The notes under the pieces were generated by a model that saw only the letters and a program-made list of their open reading frames with translations, was not told the origin of the DNA and did no database searches. DNA of 40,090 nt, taken from contig JASJCI010000010.1 of assembly GCA_030066085.1 (NCBI GenBank), positions 1 through 40,090 of the forward strand, in the 5' to 3' direction. The stretch comes from Gammaproteobacteria bacterium. GTDB lineage: Bacteria; Pseudomonadota; Gammaproteobacteria; GCA-001735895. Of this stretch, positions 10,089 through 18,571 are shown one piece after another. How positions within the stretch are numbered: the first letter of the stretch is position 1; each line of letters begins with the position of its first letter. A program made the position numbers and the translations under genes.

Positions 10089-10859
10089 ATGGAAAATGCC
10101 CGACCACACATCGTCGCACACGACCTTACGATGGCCTACGGCGATTTCCTGATTCAGAAGGACCTCGACTTCACCATCAACCGCGGCGATATTTTCATTA
10201 TCATGGGCGGCTCGGGCTGCGGCAAAAGCACCCTGCTGAAAGTCATGATCGGGCTCAAGCCCCCGGCCCAGGGCGATATCTCCTACGATGGCAAGATGTA
10301 CTGGTCTTCGTCGCTCGCGGAACAGGACGCCGCCAAGCGCAAATTCGGCACCCTGTTCCAGTCCGGCGCACTCTGGAGTTCGATGACGCTGGCGGAAAAC
10401 ATCGGCCTGGCGCTGCGCCAGTACACCGACCTTGGGCCGGCGGAAATACGCGAGGTCGCGGCCTACAAGCTGATGCTGGTCGGCCTGGCCGGTTTCGAGG
10501 ATTACTACCCGAACGAGATCTCCGGCGGCATGAAGAAGCGCGCCGGACTGGCGCGCGCGATGGCGCTGGACCCGGAGATCCTGTTTTTCGACGAGCCGTC
10601 GGCGGGCCTCGACCCGATCAGCGCCAAGCTGCTCGATGATCTGATCCTCGAGCTGTGCGAGAGCCTCGGCACCACGGTCGTGATCGTTACCCACGAACTC
10701 GCGAGTATTTTCGCGATCGGCAATAACTCCGTGTTCCTCGATCCGGTGACCAAAACACAGCTGGCGACCGGCAATCCCGCGGAACTCAGGGATCATCATC
10801 CCAATTTCGAAGTTCGAAATTTCCTGCAACGCGGCAAGGCGAAGGAAGAAGCGGCATGA
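10089..10859 (+). CDS. MlaF-like ABC transporter ATPase
   Basis: 256 residues, a complete ABC ATPase. Walker A is GGSGCGKST (about residues 37-45), the Q-loop is in GTLFQSGALWSSMT (the MlaF-type FQ-GAL), the signature is ISGGMKKRAGLARA, Walker B is ILFFDEPSAGLDPI, and the switch His is in VIVTHE. The sequence variant GGMKKR in place of GGQ.QR is typical of the MlaF/Mkl group that powers MCE transporters. It starts 1 bp after the permease stop and overlaps the MCE gene by 4 bp (ATGA), so the genes are translationally coupled. Confidence 0.95.
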   Translation: MENARPHIVAHDLTMAYGDFLIQKDLDFTINRGDIFIIMGGSGCGKSTLLKVMIGLKPPAQGDISYDGKMYWSSSLAEQDAAKRKFGTLFQSGALWSSMTLAENIGLALRQYTDLGPAEIREVAAYKLMLVGLAGFEDYYPNEISGGMKKRAGLARAMALDPEILFFDEPSAGLDPISAKLLDDLILELCESLGTTVVIVTHELASIFAIGNNSVFLDPVTKTQLATGNPAELRDHHPNFEVRNFLQRGKAKEEAA

Positions 10860-11896
10860 GCAAACAGGCAAATCCAACCCGCATCGGTGCTTTCATACTG
10901 GGCGCCATCGCACTGCTCGCCATTGGCATCGTAGCCTTCGGCGGTTCCGAGATTTTCGCCAAGCGCCAGGTTTACGTTTCCTATTTCGACGAGAATACGA
11001 AAGGCCTGCGCGTCGGCGCCAACGTCGTCATGAACGGCGTGCGCGTGGGGCAGGTGACGGCCGTCGCGCTGCAAATCGACTACCATGATTACCAGACCCT
11101 GTCCGAAGTGACCTTCGAGATCCTGGGCGAAAACTTCATCGTCACCCGCGACGGCGACACTTTTTCCGAGGGATTGCCGGAAACGGTGAGCCACGAATTC
11201 CTGATCGAGTCGGGGCTGCGCACGACGCTGCAGGTCGACAGTTTCGTCACCGGCCAGCTTTCGGTCGAGCTGTCGTTCCACCCCGAATCCGAGGCAGTGT
11301 TCAGGGGCGGCGAACGCGCGCTTTACCTCGAAATTCCGACAACGCCGTCGTTTTCGCAGGAAGTGCAGGACCGGGTCGAGACCTTTTTCTCGAAACTCGA
11401 TCAAAGCCTGGACGTGAACAAGGTCGGCAAGTCCCTCGAAGAGGGATTGCATGGATTGAGCGAGCTCGCCAACTCCGAGGACCTCAGGCAGATCCTGGCC
11501 GGCGTCAACGCTATCGTCAACTCCGCGGAAGTGAAGCAGACGCTGGCCGGGGTCGATACCCTGGTCAACCGCAAGGAGACGCAGGAGCTCACGGTCTCGC
11601 TGGAGAAAACGCTGGCGGAGATTCGCGCCGCGGCCAACGACGCCAGTGGCCTGTTGCAAAACGCGGACAGCCAGATTGCATCGTTGAAGCCGACGATCGA
11701 CAAGGTCAACAGCGCCCTGGGCGAAGCGGAAGCGGCCCTGGCCGCCGCCAGGACGACACTCCGCGGAGACTCGAAAGGAGCCCACGAGCTGGGTGAAACC
11801 CTGCGCGAAGTAAAGGCGGCGATGCGCTCACTGCGCGAATTCCTCGATTTCCTGGAGCGCAATCCGGAAGCACTCATCCGTGGCAAACAGCAATGA
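10856..11896 (+). CDS. MCE-domain (MlaD-like) substrate-binding protein
   Basis: 346 residues. One N-terminal transmembrane helix (about 9-30, GAFILGAIALLAIGIVAFGG) is followed by a single MCE domain starting at VYVSYFDENTKGLRVGANV with the family's GLRVGANVVMNGVRVGQV pattern. The C-terminal half (about 170-330) is helical, heptad-like, with repeated ELANSEDLRQILAGVN and EVKQTLAGVDTLV units, a likely coiled coil that could form a periplasmic tunnel or needle. This is longer than MlaD (about 180) and closer to single-domain Mce/Ttg2C-like proteins with long tails. It should bind and pass lipid-like molecules between ATPase/permease and the outer membrane. Confidence 0.92.
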   Translation: MSKQANPTRIGAFILGAIALLAIGIVAFGGSEIFAKRQVYVSYFDENTKGLRVGANVVMNGVRVGQVTAVALQIDYHDYQTLSEVTFEILGENFIVTRDGDTFSEGLPETVSHEFLIESGLRTTLQVDSFVTGQLSVELSFHPESEAVFRGGERALYLEIPTTPSFSQEVQDRVETFFSKLDQSLDVNKVGKSLEEGLHGLSELANSEDLRQILAGVNAIVNSAEVKQTLAGVDTLVNRKETQELTVSLEKTLAEIRAAANDASGLLQNADSQIASLKPTIDKVNSALGEAEAALAAARTTLRGDSKGAHELGETLREVKAAMRSLREFLDFLERNPEALIRGKQQ

Positions 11897-11910
11897 AAAG
11901 AGGTTCCAAC

Positions 11911-12513
11911 ATGAACGTGATAATCCGCGCGAGTATCGTCTGCGCCCTTGGCACACTGCTTCTCGCAGGCTGCGCGACCTCCTCTCCCCCGGTCAATTAC
12001 TATACGCTCTCTGCCGACAGTTCCGCCGCGCTGGAAGACCCGGAGAATGCGGTGGTACTCGGTATCGGGCCGCTGAACCTGCCGGACTATCTCGACCGAT
12101 CGCAAATCGTTACGCGCGGCGCCGGCTCGGAGCTGATTGTCGATGACTTCAACCGCTGGGCGGAGCCACTGGGCACGGCCCTGCACCAGGCGGTTGCGAT
12201 CAATGTCGACAAGCTGCTGGACGGCGTCGTGGCGGTTACCTTTCCATTCGATTCGATCGTCCAGGACAGGGTGGGTTACCGCATGCTGGGCGATATCAGT
12301 AAATTCGACGCGGATGCCTCGGGCCTGGTAGTGCTGGAGATCCAGTGGGGCATTGCCAGGGTCGAAGCGGAAACCGTGGTCAAACCGCGGCGCGCCCGCT
12401 ACGAGGCCCAGGCGACCGACGCCGGCGATCCCGGTGCCATAGCCAAGGCAATGAGCGAAGCCGTGCTCAAGCTGAGCCGGGACATCGCCGACGAATTTTC
12501 CGCCGCGCTCTGA
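11911..12513 (+). CDS. PqiC/YmbA-like ABC transport auxiliary lipoprotein
   Basis: 200 residues from the ATG at 11911, which has AGAGG 7 bp upstream. An earlier in-frame ATG at 11893 overlaps the previous stop (ATGA) and would add six residues; both are possible. The lipoprotein signal ends in LLAGC, and the mature part has the family's NYYTLSAD opening and the pattern VVLGIGPLNLPDYLDRSQIV near residue 50. PqiC-type lipoproteins sit in the outer membrane facing MCE tunnels, so this gene completes a permease-ATPase-MCE-lipoprotein set. No MlaA or MlaC is present in the window. Confidence 0.88.
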   Translation: MNVIIRASIVCALGTLLLAGCATSSPPVNYYTLSADSSAALEDPENAVVLGIGPLNLPDYLDRSQIVTRGAGSELIVDDFNRWAEPLGTALHQAVAINVDKLLDGVVAVTFPFDSIVQDRVGYRMLGDISKFDADASGLVVLEIQWGIARVEAETVVKPRRARYEAQATDAGDPGAIAKAMSEAVLKLSRDIADEFSAAL

Positions 12514-12649
12514 ACCGGCGACATCGACACCCATGCCCGTGGACCGTTAATCGATGTTCCCGGATTAATGGACGACGGCAGCCTGTACCTGGCGTAATCG
12601 GTATCGATCCACGCCGCGCCTGAAAAGCCCGGTCAACACGATACCGGTG

Positions 12650-12900
12650 CCGGCCGGCCTGTTGCGCTCAAGCCGCGCCAGCGTTGCGCTCGACCTGCCG
12701 AAGTTGCAAAAGCTCGGCACTGGTCGACAGCGGAATTTAATGCGCGACAAATCCTTTACCGTCGACAGCGAGCTTTCGATCGTCGGCGGACGCGATATCG
12801 CCGAGAAAAACTTCGCAGCTGAGACAGAACGATCATTTTTTCGATTTCGATATGCTCGCCGCGGACCCGTCCGCCGGTCGAATTCCACGCGCCGAGGACA
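12650..12900 (+). pseudogene. Relic of a phospholipase D-family gene
   Basis: The frame from about 12650 reads MRDKSFTVDSELSIVGGRD at 12740, which matches MHNKSFTVDGSFTIVGGRN of the intact phospholipase D-family protein at 28302-29840 (its residues 171-189). The match continues after a frame change near 12838, where FDFDMLAADPSA follows the intact FFDIDVLATGPIA. The catalytic His of the HKD motif is Arg here, and the rest of the gene is missing. Flanking sequence 12514-12649 and 12901-13066 shows no other gene. Decay in place or a recombined fragment are both possible. Confidence 0.75.
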
Positions 12901-13066
12901 TGGTCCCGGCGGCACTTCAAGGCCCGGGGCCTGCAAATCGCCCCGGAAAATCGGCTGTAGTCCTTGCCGGCGCGCGATCAGCCGGGGACTCTATCGCCCC
13001 GGCGTCCGCCGGATGTTGCCAGGCACGCGCGCATAGGCATGAACAAATCTTTCGTTGCGGTCGGCG

Positions 13067-14104
13067 TCAGCTTTCCACCGGGCCGAGTAAATGCCCCATC
13101 CAGCGCGTGTCCGGATTGCTGTCGAGGGCAAGCTTGACGATGATGGTCAGCGGGACCGACAGCAGCATGCCCACCGGCCCGAGCACCCAGCCCCAGAAGA
13201 CCAGCGAAAAAAACACCACCATCGTCGACAGTCCCAGGCCCTTGCCGAGGAAACGGGGTTCGATGACGCTGCCGATCGCAATGTTGACGACGAGATAAAT
13301 CGCCGCGACCGCCAGGGCGGTCGCAAAACCGAGCTGCACCAGCGCCAGCAGGACCGCGGGTATCGCGGCGATGATCGAGCCGATGCTGGGGACAAAATTG
13401 AGCATGAAAGCCAGCAAACCCCACAGCACCGGGTAATCGACGCCGATCAGCCACAGCGCCAGGCCGATGATGACACCGGTGACCAGGCTCGAGATGGTCT
13501 TGATGCCGATGTAGTTGCGCAATTTCCCGGCAAAAACCTGCGAAACCGCCCGCTCGCCAGGCGCCCGGGATTCATCTTCGGTTGCTTCGAGGGCAGCCAG
13601 TTTTTGCGCGAAACCCGCCGCCTCGGTCATCATGAAGCTGACCGCCAGCAGTATCACGAAGGCCTTGCTCAACAGGTTGCCGAAGCCGTTCAGAATCGAC
13701 GACACCAGGCCGACCGCGGACGACGGATCGATCGCATCCCTGATCTTGTCCGCCGCGGTTATGCCGTTATCGCTCATCCACTGAATGACGAGGTTCCACT
13801 GGCTCGTGAGCTGCTGCCGATAGAACGGCAACGTTTGACTGAAATCCGACAGCGAATTACCGATCAACACGATCATGCCGACGCCAATGACGATCACCAG
13901 CGATATCACCAGCACGATCGACAACCCCCTTGGCATCCCTTTTTGTTGCAGCCTGCTGGTCAGCGGGAAGCAGATGATGACGATAAACAGCGCCAGCAGG
14001 AAAGGTAACAGCAGCGATGCGGCCGCTTTCATTCCGGCGATGATGATGACCACCGAGGCAGCGATGATCACTCCCTGCGCCGCCGGTGGAAAAACCTTGC
14101 TCAT
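13067..14104 (-). CDS. AI-2E/PerM-family membrane transporter
   Basis: 345 residues from the ATG at 14104, preferred over a GTG six bases earlier because GAGGAA sits 7 bp upstream. Seven or eight hydrophobic helices follow the family layout: two near the N-terminus (VIIAASVVIIIAGMKAA, LLLPFLLALFIVIICFP), one near 72-92, and a C-terminal group with FMLNFVPSIGSIIAAIP, the conserved NFVP.iGs motif, and EPRFLGKGLGLSTMVVF. Family members export autoinducer-2 or act in ion/solute efflux; substrate cannot be read here. It is transcribed away from the sulfatase and has its own probable promoter near 14125-14145 (TATACT-like). Its place inside the proposed regulon cluster may be incidental. Confidence 0.9.
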   Translation of the reverse strand: MSKVFPPAAQGVIIAASVVIIIAGMKAAASLLLPFLLALFIVIICFPLTSRLQQKGMPRGLSIVLVISLVIVIGVGMIVLIGNSLSDFSQTLPFYRQQLTSQWNLVIQWMSDNGITAADKIRDAIDPSSAVGLVSSILNGFGNLLSKAFVILLAVSFMMTEAAGFAQKLAALEATEDESRAPGERAVSQVFAGKLRNYIGIKTISSLVTGVIIGLALWLIGVDYPVLWGLLAFMLNFVPSIGSIIAAIPAVLLALVQLGFATALAVAAIYLVVNIAIGSVIEPRFLGKGLGLSTMVVFFSLVFWGWVLGPVGMLLSVPLTIIVKLALDSNPDTRWMGHLLGPVES

Positions 14105-14409
14105 GGGCACGTTCCTCGGAAACTCTTATAGTCAGTATAATCCTAATGTCTCGAACCGACACGGGAACGGATGCGCCAGCACGGATACCCGGGCAACCGG
14201 TACCGAGGGATCCGGGCGGCCAGCACGAATATATCTCCCTGGAAGGACCGTCGATCGAAGTCACGATATTTCGTTTTACCGATCGATATCATCAATGTCC
14301 GCTGATCGAAGCAGCCAAACGAGACCCCCGTACTCGTTTTGGCGCTGAATCTCCAATCGCAATAATGTGGACATGAACTGGTTTCACCGCGGCCAAAGCG
14401 GACAATTAG
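14105..14409. other. Intergenic region with a possible extra activator half-site
   Basis: ACGATATTTCG at 14263-14273 repeats one arm of the inverted repeat at 14410-14438. The partner arm is poor (CGATATCATC), and the half-site lies about 146 bp further upstream. The sequence otherwise carries only the presumed promoter of the AI-2E family gene near 14125-14145 on the minus strand. Confidence 0.35.
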
Positions 14410-14438
14410 CGATATTTCGTTCGAGTGACGAAATATCG
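14410..14438. promoter_or_regulatory. Inverted-repeat activator site upstream of the sulfatase
   Basis: CGATATTTCG and CGAAATATCG are perfect 10-bp arms around a 9-bp spacer. The centre (14424) is 117 bp before the TGGCAC of the motif at 14540, exactly as at the 5131-5163 site. Taken as an upstream activating sequence of the sigma54-type activator in this cluster. Confidence 0.7.
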
Positions 14439-14539
14439 TTTCCATCACATCGGCCGGTACAACAATCCCGGGCACTGCCCTGTTGATTTTTTCTCATGAT
14501 TTGAATAACTTGACAGCGTTTCCGCAAAGTACTGTCACC

Positions 14540-14555
14540 TTGGCACGATAAATGT
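14540..14555 (+). promoter_or_regulatory. Sigma54-like promoter motif before the sulfatase
   Basis: TTGGCACGATAAATGT, third copy of the motif. A predicted start near 14567 gives a leader of about 50 nt, ending in a strong ribosome site (AAGGAGGGGG) 7 bp before the ATG at 14618. The -12 part (ATGT) departs from TTGC, as in the other two copies. Confidence 0.6.
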
Positions 14556-14617
14556 AAGATAGTTATCAGGGTCAGTGACTGCATTAAAAAAGCCAACCAG
14601 AAGGAGGGGGAACTGCA

Positions 14618-16438
14618 ATGTCAGAAAAAAATACCGACCAATCGAATAACGCTTCGACCTCGGCAAGCGATACCGATAAACCGGATGGCGTTTCGCGGCG
14701 CGATTTCATCAAGGCTACCAGCGGCGGAATCGGCGCCATGGCCCTGGGTCTCGGCCCGTCGGTCTTCGATGCCGGCTCGGCCCAGGCGGCAACCCGCAGT
14801 CTGCCCGCGAAACCTTACAACGTCATGTTTATTTTCACCGACCAGGAACGTTACCTCCCCGAATTGCTCGGCAAGGGCCACTGGCCGGGCCGCGACCGGC
14901 TGGCGAAGATGGGCACGACCTTCACCAATCACCAGGTCTGTTCGATGGTATGCACGCCGACACGCTCCGTCGTATTTACCGGCCAGCATATCCAGCACAC
15001 CCGGATGTTCGACAACACGAATTTTCCGTGGGTAGACAACCTGTCGTTCGATATCCCGACCATCGGCCACATGATGCGCAATGCCGGCTATTACTCCACC
15101 TACCAGGGCAAGTGGCACCTGCACGGCCAGATCCACGAGCATTTCACCGAGGACGAGGGGCTGCAGCTGGTCGGGCACGACCTGATGGACAAGTATGGTT
15201 TCTCCGATTTCACCGGCATCGGCGATATTGTCGGTAACACGCTCGGCGGTTATCACACCGACGAGCTGGTGACCGCGACCGCCGAAGGCTGGCTGCGCCG
15301 CAAGGGCAAGGCGCTGAACCAGGACGGCAAGCCCTGGTTCATGACCCTGAGCCTGGTCAACCCGCATGACGTGATGTTCTACAACACGGACGCACCCGGT
15401 GAAAAGGTACAAACCGCCCGCAGAACCGCGTTCCCGCTGAACCGCGATCCCGACGACAAGATTTACAAGAAAACGTGGGATGTGCCGCTGTCTGCGAGCC
15501 GGCATCAGCGCTGGGACGACCCCGGCCGCCCCAATGCACACCGGGAATACCAGAAGTGCCGCAGTTTCCTGGTCGGCGATTTTCCGAACGAGGAAGCGCG
15601 CTGGCGGCGCCTGCAAAATTACTACTTCAACTGCATCAGCGATTGTGACCGCTCGATCGAGCGTATCCTCAACGAGCTCGACAACCTGGGCATGCTGGAC
15701 AACACGATCGTGGTTCTCACCGCCGACCATGGCGAGCTGAACGGCGCGCATGGCATGCACGGCAAGGGCGCCACCGCCTACCGCGAGCAGAACAACGTCA
15801 ATTTCATCGTTTATCATCCCGATGTCGACGGCGGCAAGGAATGCCAGGCAACCACCTCCCACGTCGACGTCATTCCGACCATCCTCGGGATGACCGGCGC
15901 GGATACAAAACAGCCGTCGGGGGTTCTCGACAAGCTGCACGGGCACGATGTTTCGGGCTTGCTGAAAAGCCCCGAGACCGCGTCCCTCGACGCCGCCAGA
16001 GTCGGAGCGCTGTATAACTTCGGCATGTGGTGTTACATGGATGCGGATTGGCTTGGCAAGATCTTCAAGGCCAGGGCCGCCGGCGAGAAACTGACCATCG
16101 ACACGATGCAAAGACCCGACACGAGCAAGCGCTCGGCGATTCGCAGCATCTTCGACGGCCGCTACAAGTTCAACCGCTATTTCAATATGGAATCTCACAA
16201 CCGGCCAACCACCATGGAACAGATTTTCCAGGTAAACGACGTGGAGCTTTTCGACCATAAAACAGATCCGCACGAAGTGAACAACCTGGCGATGGACAAA
16301 AACAAGCACGGCGAGATCATCATGGCGATGAACGAAAAGCTGAACAAGGTGATCGAGGATGAAGTTGGCGACGATGACGGCAGTTACCTGCCCGATATCA
16401 AGGGCGTCAACTGGGTGTTCGACAGTTTCGATCCGTAG
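14618..16438 (+). CDS. Tat-exported Cys-type sulfatase
   Basis: 606 residues. The N-terminus has a twin-arginine signal SRRDFIKATSGG (Arg27-Arg28) with a hydrophobic core and AQA cleavage site near residue 57. The sulfatase signature is CTPTR (Cys112 to Arg116), whose Cys is converted to formylglycine by FGE in known family members. Metal and active-site neighbours include FIFTDQER (Asp75), TYQGKWHLHG, and LTADHGELNGAHGMHGKG near 365-385. The enzyme would hydrolyse a sulfate (or related phosphonate) ester in the periplasm; substrate is not predictable. No FGE gene is visible in the window. It heads a probable two-gene operon with the outer-membrane protein 151 bp downstream. A very strong ribosome site and the upstream motif suggest inducible high expression. 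Confidence 0.93.
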   Translation: MSEKNTDQSNNASTSASDTDKPDGVSRRDFIKATSGGIGAMALGLGPSVFDAGSAQAATRSLPAKPYNVMFIFTDQERYLPELLGKGHWPGRDRLAKMGTTFTNHQVCSMVCTPTRSVVFTGQHIQHTRMFDNTNFPWVDNLSFDIPTIGHMMRNAGYYSTYQGKWHLHGQIHEHFTEDEGLQLVGHDLMDKYGFSDFTGIGDIVGNTLGGYHTDELVTATAEGWLRRKGKALNQDGKPWFMTLSLVNPHDVMFYNTDAPGEKVQTARRTAFPLNRDPDDKIYKKTWDVPLSASRHQRWDDPGRPNAHREYQKCRSFLVGDFPNEEARWRRLQNYYFNCISDCDRSIERILNELDNLGMLDNTIVVLTADHGELNGAHGMHGKGATAYREQNNVNFIVYHPDVDGGKECQATTSHVDVIPTILGMTGADTKQPSGVLDKLHGHDVSGLLKSPETASLDAARVGALYNFGMWCYMDADWLGKIFKARAAGEKLTIDTMQRPDTSKRSAIRSIFDGRYKFNRYFNMESHNRPTTMEQIFQVNDVELFDHKTDPHEVNNLAMDKNKHGEIIMAMNEKLNKVIEDEVGDDDGSYLPDIKGVNWVFDSFDP

Positions 16439-16475
16439 CAGACGCGGACGCCGAGCAAGCGAGTTCAGGCGCTGC

Positions 16476-16508
16476 TTTGCCTGTTGATCCGATACGACAG
16501 CAGGCAAA
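16476..16508 (+). other. Intercistronic hairpin
   Basis: TTTGCCTG and CAGGCAAA pair over 17 nt between the sulfatase and the downstream gene. It is followed by A-rich sequence and no T-run. It may stabilise the upstream message or lower expression of the second gene; not a typical terminator. Confidence 0.4.
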
Positions 16509-16589
16509 ACGGGCCGGAAAAGAGGAATCCTGTGAGTGCTTCCCGCATCACGGGGGGACGAGACAACAAGACGTAAAGAGGATATGACG

Positions 16590-17465
16590 ATGAACCATAA
16601 ACCAAGCGACACCAGGGCATGCAAACGGGGGCTACTTGCCGGTTTCTGTGCTGCCGCCTTTGCCATTGCCGCGGCAGGGCATGCGCCGACGGCAACGGCC
16701 GACGAGGTTAAATCGGCGGTCAAAACGGGCAACGATCCGCGCGACTTTGCTCACAAGGTAACCCCGTACCTTCGCTACGACAAGCGCAGGGGCGATATAG
16801 AGACTACCGATTACAACCTGTTCTTCATGGTGCCGTTCAGCTTTCCGGGCTCGGGCACGCCGAGTGCATTCACCTTCGAATCGCCTCTCGTGCGTGATCT
16901 GGAAGTCGGTGACGTCGTCGACGAAACGGGTACGGCAGACTGGACCATGCGGCTCATTCTGAAGCCCGCGGTAACCGACTTCCCGGGCGAAAACATGAAG
17001 GCCTCGCATGTTTTCTTCGTCGAGACCACGGTCCCGTCGGGTGAAGAAGGCATAACCAGTGACCAGACCATTCTGTCACCGGGTTACGGGCCGATCATCA
17101 GTAACTCGCCGAACTGGTTTTTCGCGCCCATCTTTTTCTACGACTACAGCCTGGAGAACAAGTCCGGGGCCGATGACGTGGAAAGGCTGCGCGGGCGAAT
17201 TTTTTACCAGTACGCCTGGAAGAACGGTGTCTATGTCCTGCCCGAAGTACAGGTCGTCTGGGACCTGGACGACGACGAGTTCACCGCCAACATCCTGCCG
17301 GAGATCGGTTACGTCTACAAGCGGCCGCCCAAGCTGGAATCATCCCTGCGACCCACCGAACCGCCTGGCGGCGCGTGGTACCTCAAGGGTGGTCCCGGGG
17401 TTAACAACGATAACGATGGAGATCTCGACTGGAGGCTCGAAATCGGTCATCGCTTCCTGTGGTGA
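16590..17465 (+). CDS. Predicted outer-membrane beta-barrel protein (paralogue 2)
   Basis: 291 residues from the ATG at 16590, chosen over ATG 16584 because AAAGAGG lies 8 bp from the later one. The signal peptide is long and alanine-rich, ending near residue 37. The mature part begins with TGNDPRDFAHKVTPYLRYDK and continues in barrel-like strands to a C-terminal Trp (RFLW). It is a paralogue of the protein at 5242-6204 (matching start, YVLPEVQVVWD and the NDNDGD end motif), so the cluster has two related porin-like proteins. It follows the sulfatase and ends in the hairpin at 17557, so both are likely on one transcript. A role in entry of the sulfatase substrate is inferred only. Confidence 0.78.
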   Translation: MNHKPSDTRACKRGLLAGFCAAAFAIAAAGHAPTATADEVKSAVKTGNDPRDFAHKVTPYLRYDKRRGDIETTDYNLFFMVPFSFPGSGTPSAFTFESPLVRDLEVGDVVDETGTADWTMRLILKPAVTDFPGENMKASHVFFVETTVPSGEEGITSDQTILSPGYGPIISNSPNWFFAPIFFYDYSLENKSGADDVERLRGRIFYQYAWKNGVYVLPEVQVVWDLDDDEFTANILPEIGYVYKRPPKLESSLRPTEPPGGAWYLKGGPGVNNDNDGDLDWRLEIGHRFLW

Positions 17466-17556
17466 TATCGGCCATCTAGTGAACCCGGTCGGATACGGAT
17501 CTGGCTGACCGGGCTTCGCTTTGCCGGCACCAACCGGTAAAGCGATTATGCGAAAA

Positions 17557-17592
17557 CGGTAACCGCGACTGCACCCGCAGTCGCGGTTACCG
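17557..17592 (+). terminator. Strong hairpin after the sulfatase operon
   Basis: A perfect inverted repeat with 16-bp arms (CGGTAACCGCGACTGC and its complement) around a 4-nt loop. No T-run follows, so it may be a bidirectional or Rho-assisted end, or a 3' stabiliser. Confidence 0.6.
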
Positions 17593-17723
17593 GTTCACCG
17601 ACCGGCACCGGGTAACTGCCCCGGGCGCTATCTTGCAAACCTGCCGATCATCTTATCGAAACGAGCCAGGGGCTCACATCGAGGACGACCGCGTCCGATT
17701 TTAATTTCAAGAGAACTGGAATC

Positions 17724-18137
17724 ATGAGCGAGAAACTGGAACAAATGCGCGCCAGCCTGCACGCCAGGCTGGATGATGTCGTCGACGCGCTGAGCGCCGC
17801 ACAAAACAATCTCGAGGCCGCGCCAAAAGAGGCCGAGACCGAGATACGCGCCCGGCTGGATGCGGCCAGGTCGAAGATCGGAACCAGGCAACAGGAAGTC
17901 GAAGCGGCCCGCTCTCGCATCACGGATTATGTCGCAACCAAAAAGGCCGAGATCGAGGCGCAGGTTGCGCAGTGGAAAGCGAACCGTGAGCAGGATCGGC
18001 TGGTGATGCGCGCCGAGCTTGCCGAAGAATATGCGGAGAGTTGCCTGCTGGTGGCCCTGGCCTCCGCGGCCGATGCCGACGAGGCCGTGCTGCAGGCCAT
18101 CGCTGCACGCAAGGACGCCGATGCGGCATCGGACTGA
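17724..18137 (+). CDS. Small coiled-coil protein of unknown function
   Basis: 137 residues, almost wholly helical with alternating Arg/Lys and Glu: AQNNLEAAPKEAETEIRARL and TKKAEIEAQVAQWKANREQD are typical. No signal peptide or membrane helix, so cytoplasmic. The last 40 residues (SCLLVALASAADADEAVLQA) are more apolar and may form a short helical bundle. GAGAA sits about 10 bp before the ATG. It stands alone, after the sulfatase operon hairpin and 434 bp before the next gene. I do not recognise a named family; apolipoprotein-like or stress-type coiled coils would look similar. Confidence 0.7.
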   Translation: MSEKLEQMRASLHARLDDVVDALSAAQNNLEAAPKEAETEIRARLDAARSKIGTRQQEVEAARSRITDYVATKKAEIEAQVAQWKANREQDRLVMRAELAEEYAESCLLVALASAADADEAVLQAIAARKDADAASD

Positions 18138-18571
18138 GACAGACGACACGACAGCTAACCGGGCCTGGACTTCGGTTGCAGGCCGTTAGTGAAAACGACG
18201 CCGGGGTTCGCCCGGCAGCGAATGTAGTACGAGTCGCGTGCAGCAACGGCTCCGCACACCGGCCTGGTTCCAGCGCCGGTTCGCTCCTGCCCTGTTCGCC
18301 GGGGAGCGCGACATGCAATGGGGCGATAAATTCAAAAACCGGGCAAGCCGGATTGATGCCGGCTGATTAGCCTGTTAATGTTGCACCATGTCCCCCGGGG
18401 GACAAATTCGAGTGAGCCGAGCGGGCTGATCCCGCATCGCTTCATCGAATAAAAAAATAACTAAAGATCAAAGGTAAAGACACCTGGTTGCAAACTTTTG
18501 ATCCAGCCGAGCAACAGGATGCCGCTGGTCGAGAGCCATGCTGACCCGGGTAAATCGGCGGGACAAAAATA
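18138..18571. other. Intergenic stretch without a gene
   Basis: No credible frame. It has a 14-bp perfect palindrome GTCCCCCGGGGGAC at 18390-18403 and an A-rich tract at 18450-18475 before the deacylase gene. Either may matter for that gene's expression, but no promoter is clear. Confidence 0.4.

Noticed and set aside
14621..16732. 703-codon frame opposite the sulfatase
   Set aside because: It mirrors the codon pattern of the sulfatase in GC-rich DNA; the sense strand has clear family motifs.
18390..18403. GTCCCCCGGGGGAC palindrome as an operator for the PagL-like gene
   Set aside because: It is about 170 bp before the gene, occurs once, and simple GC palindromes arise often in such DNA.
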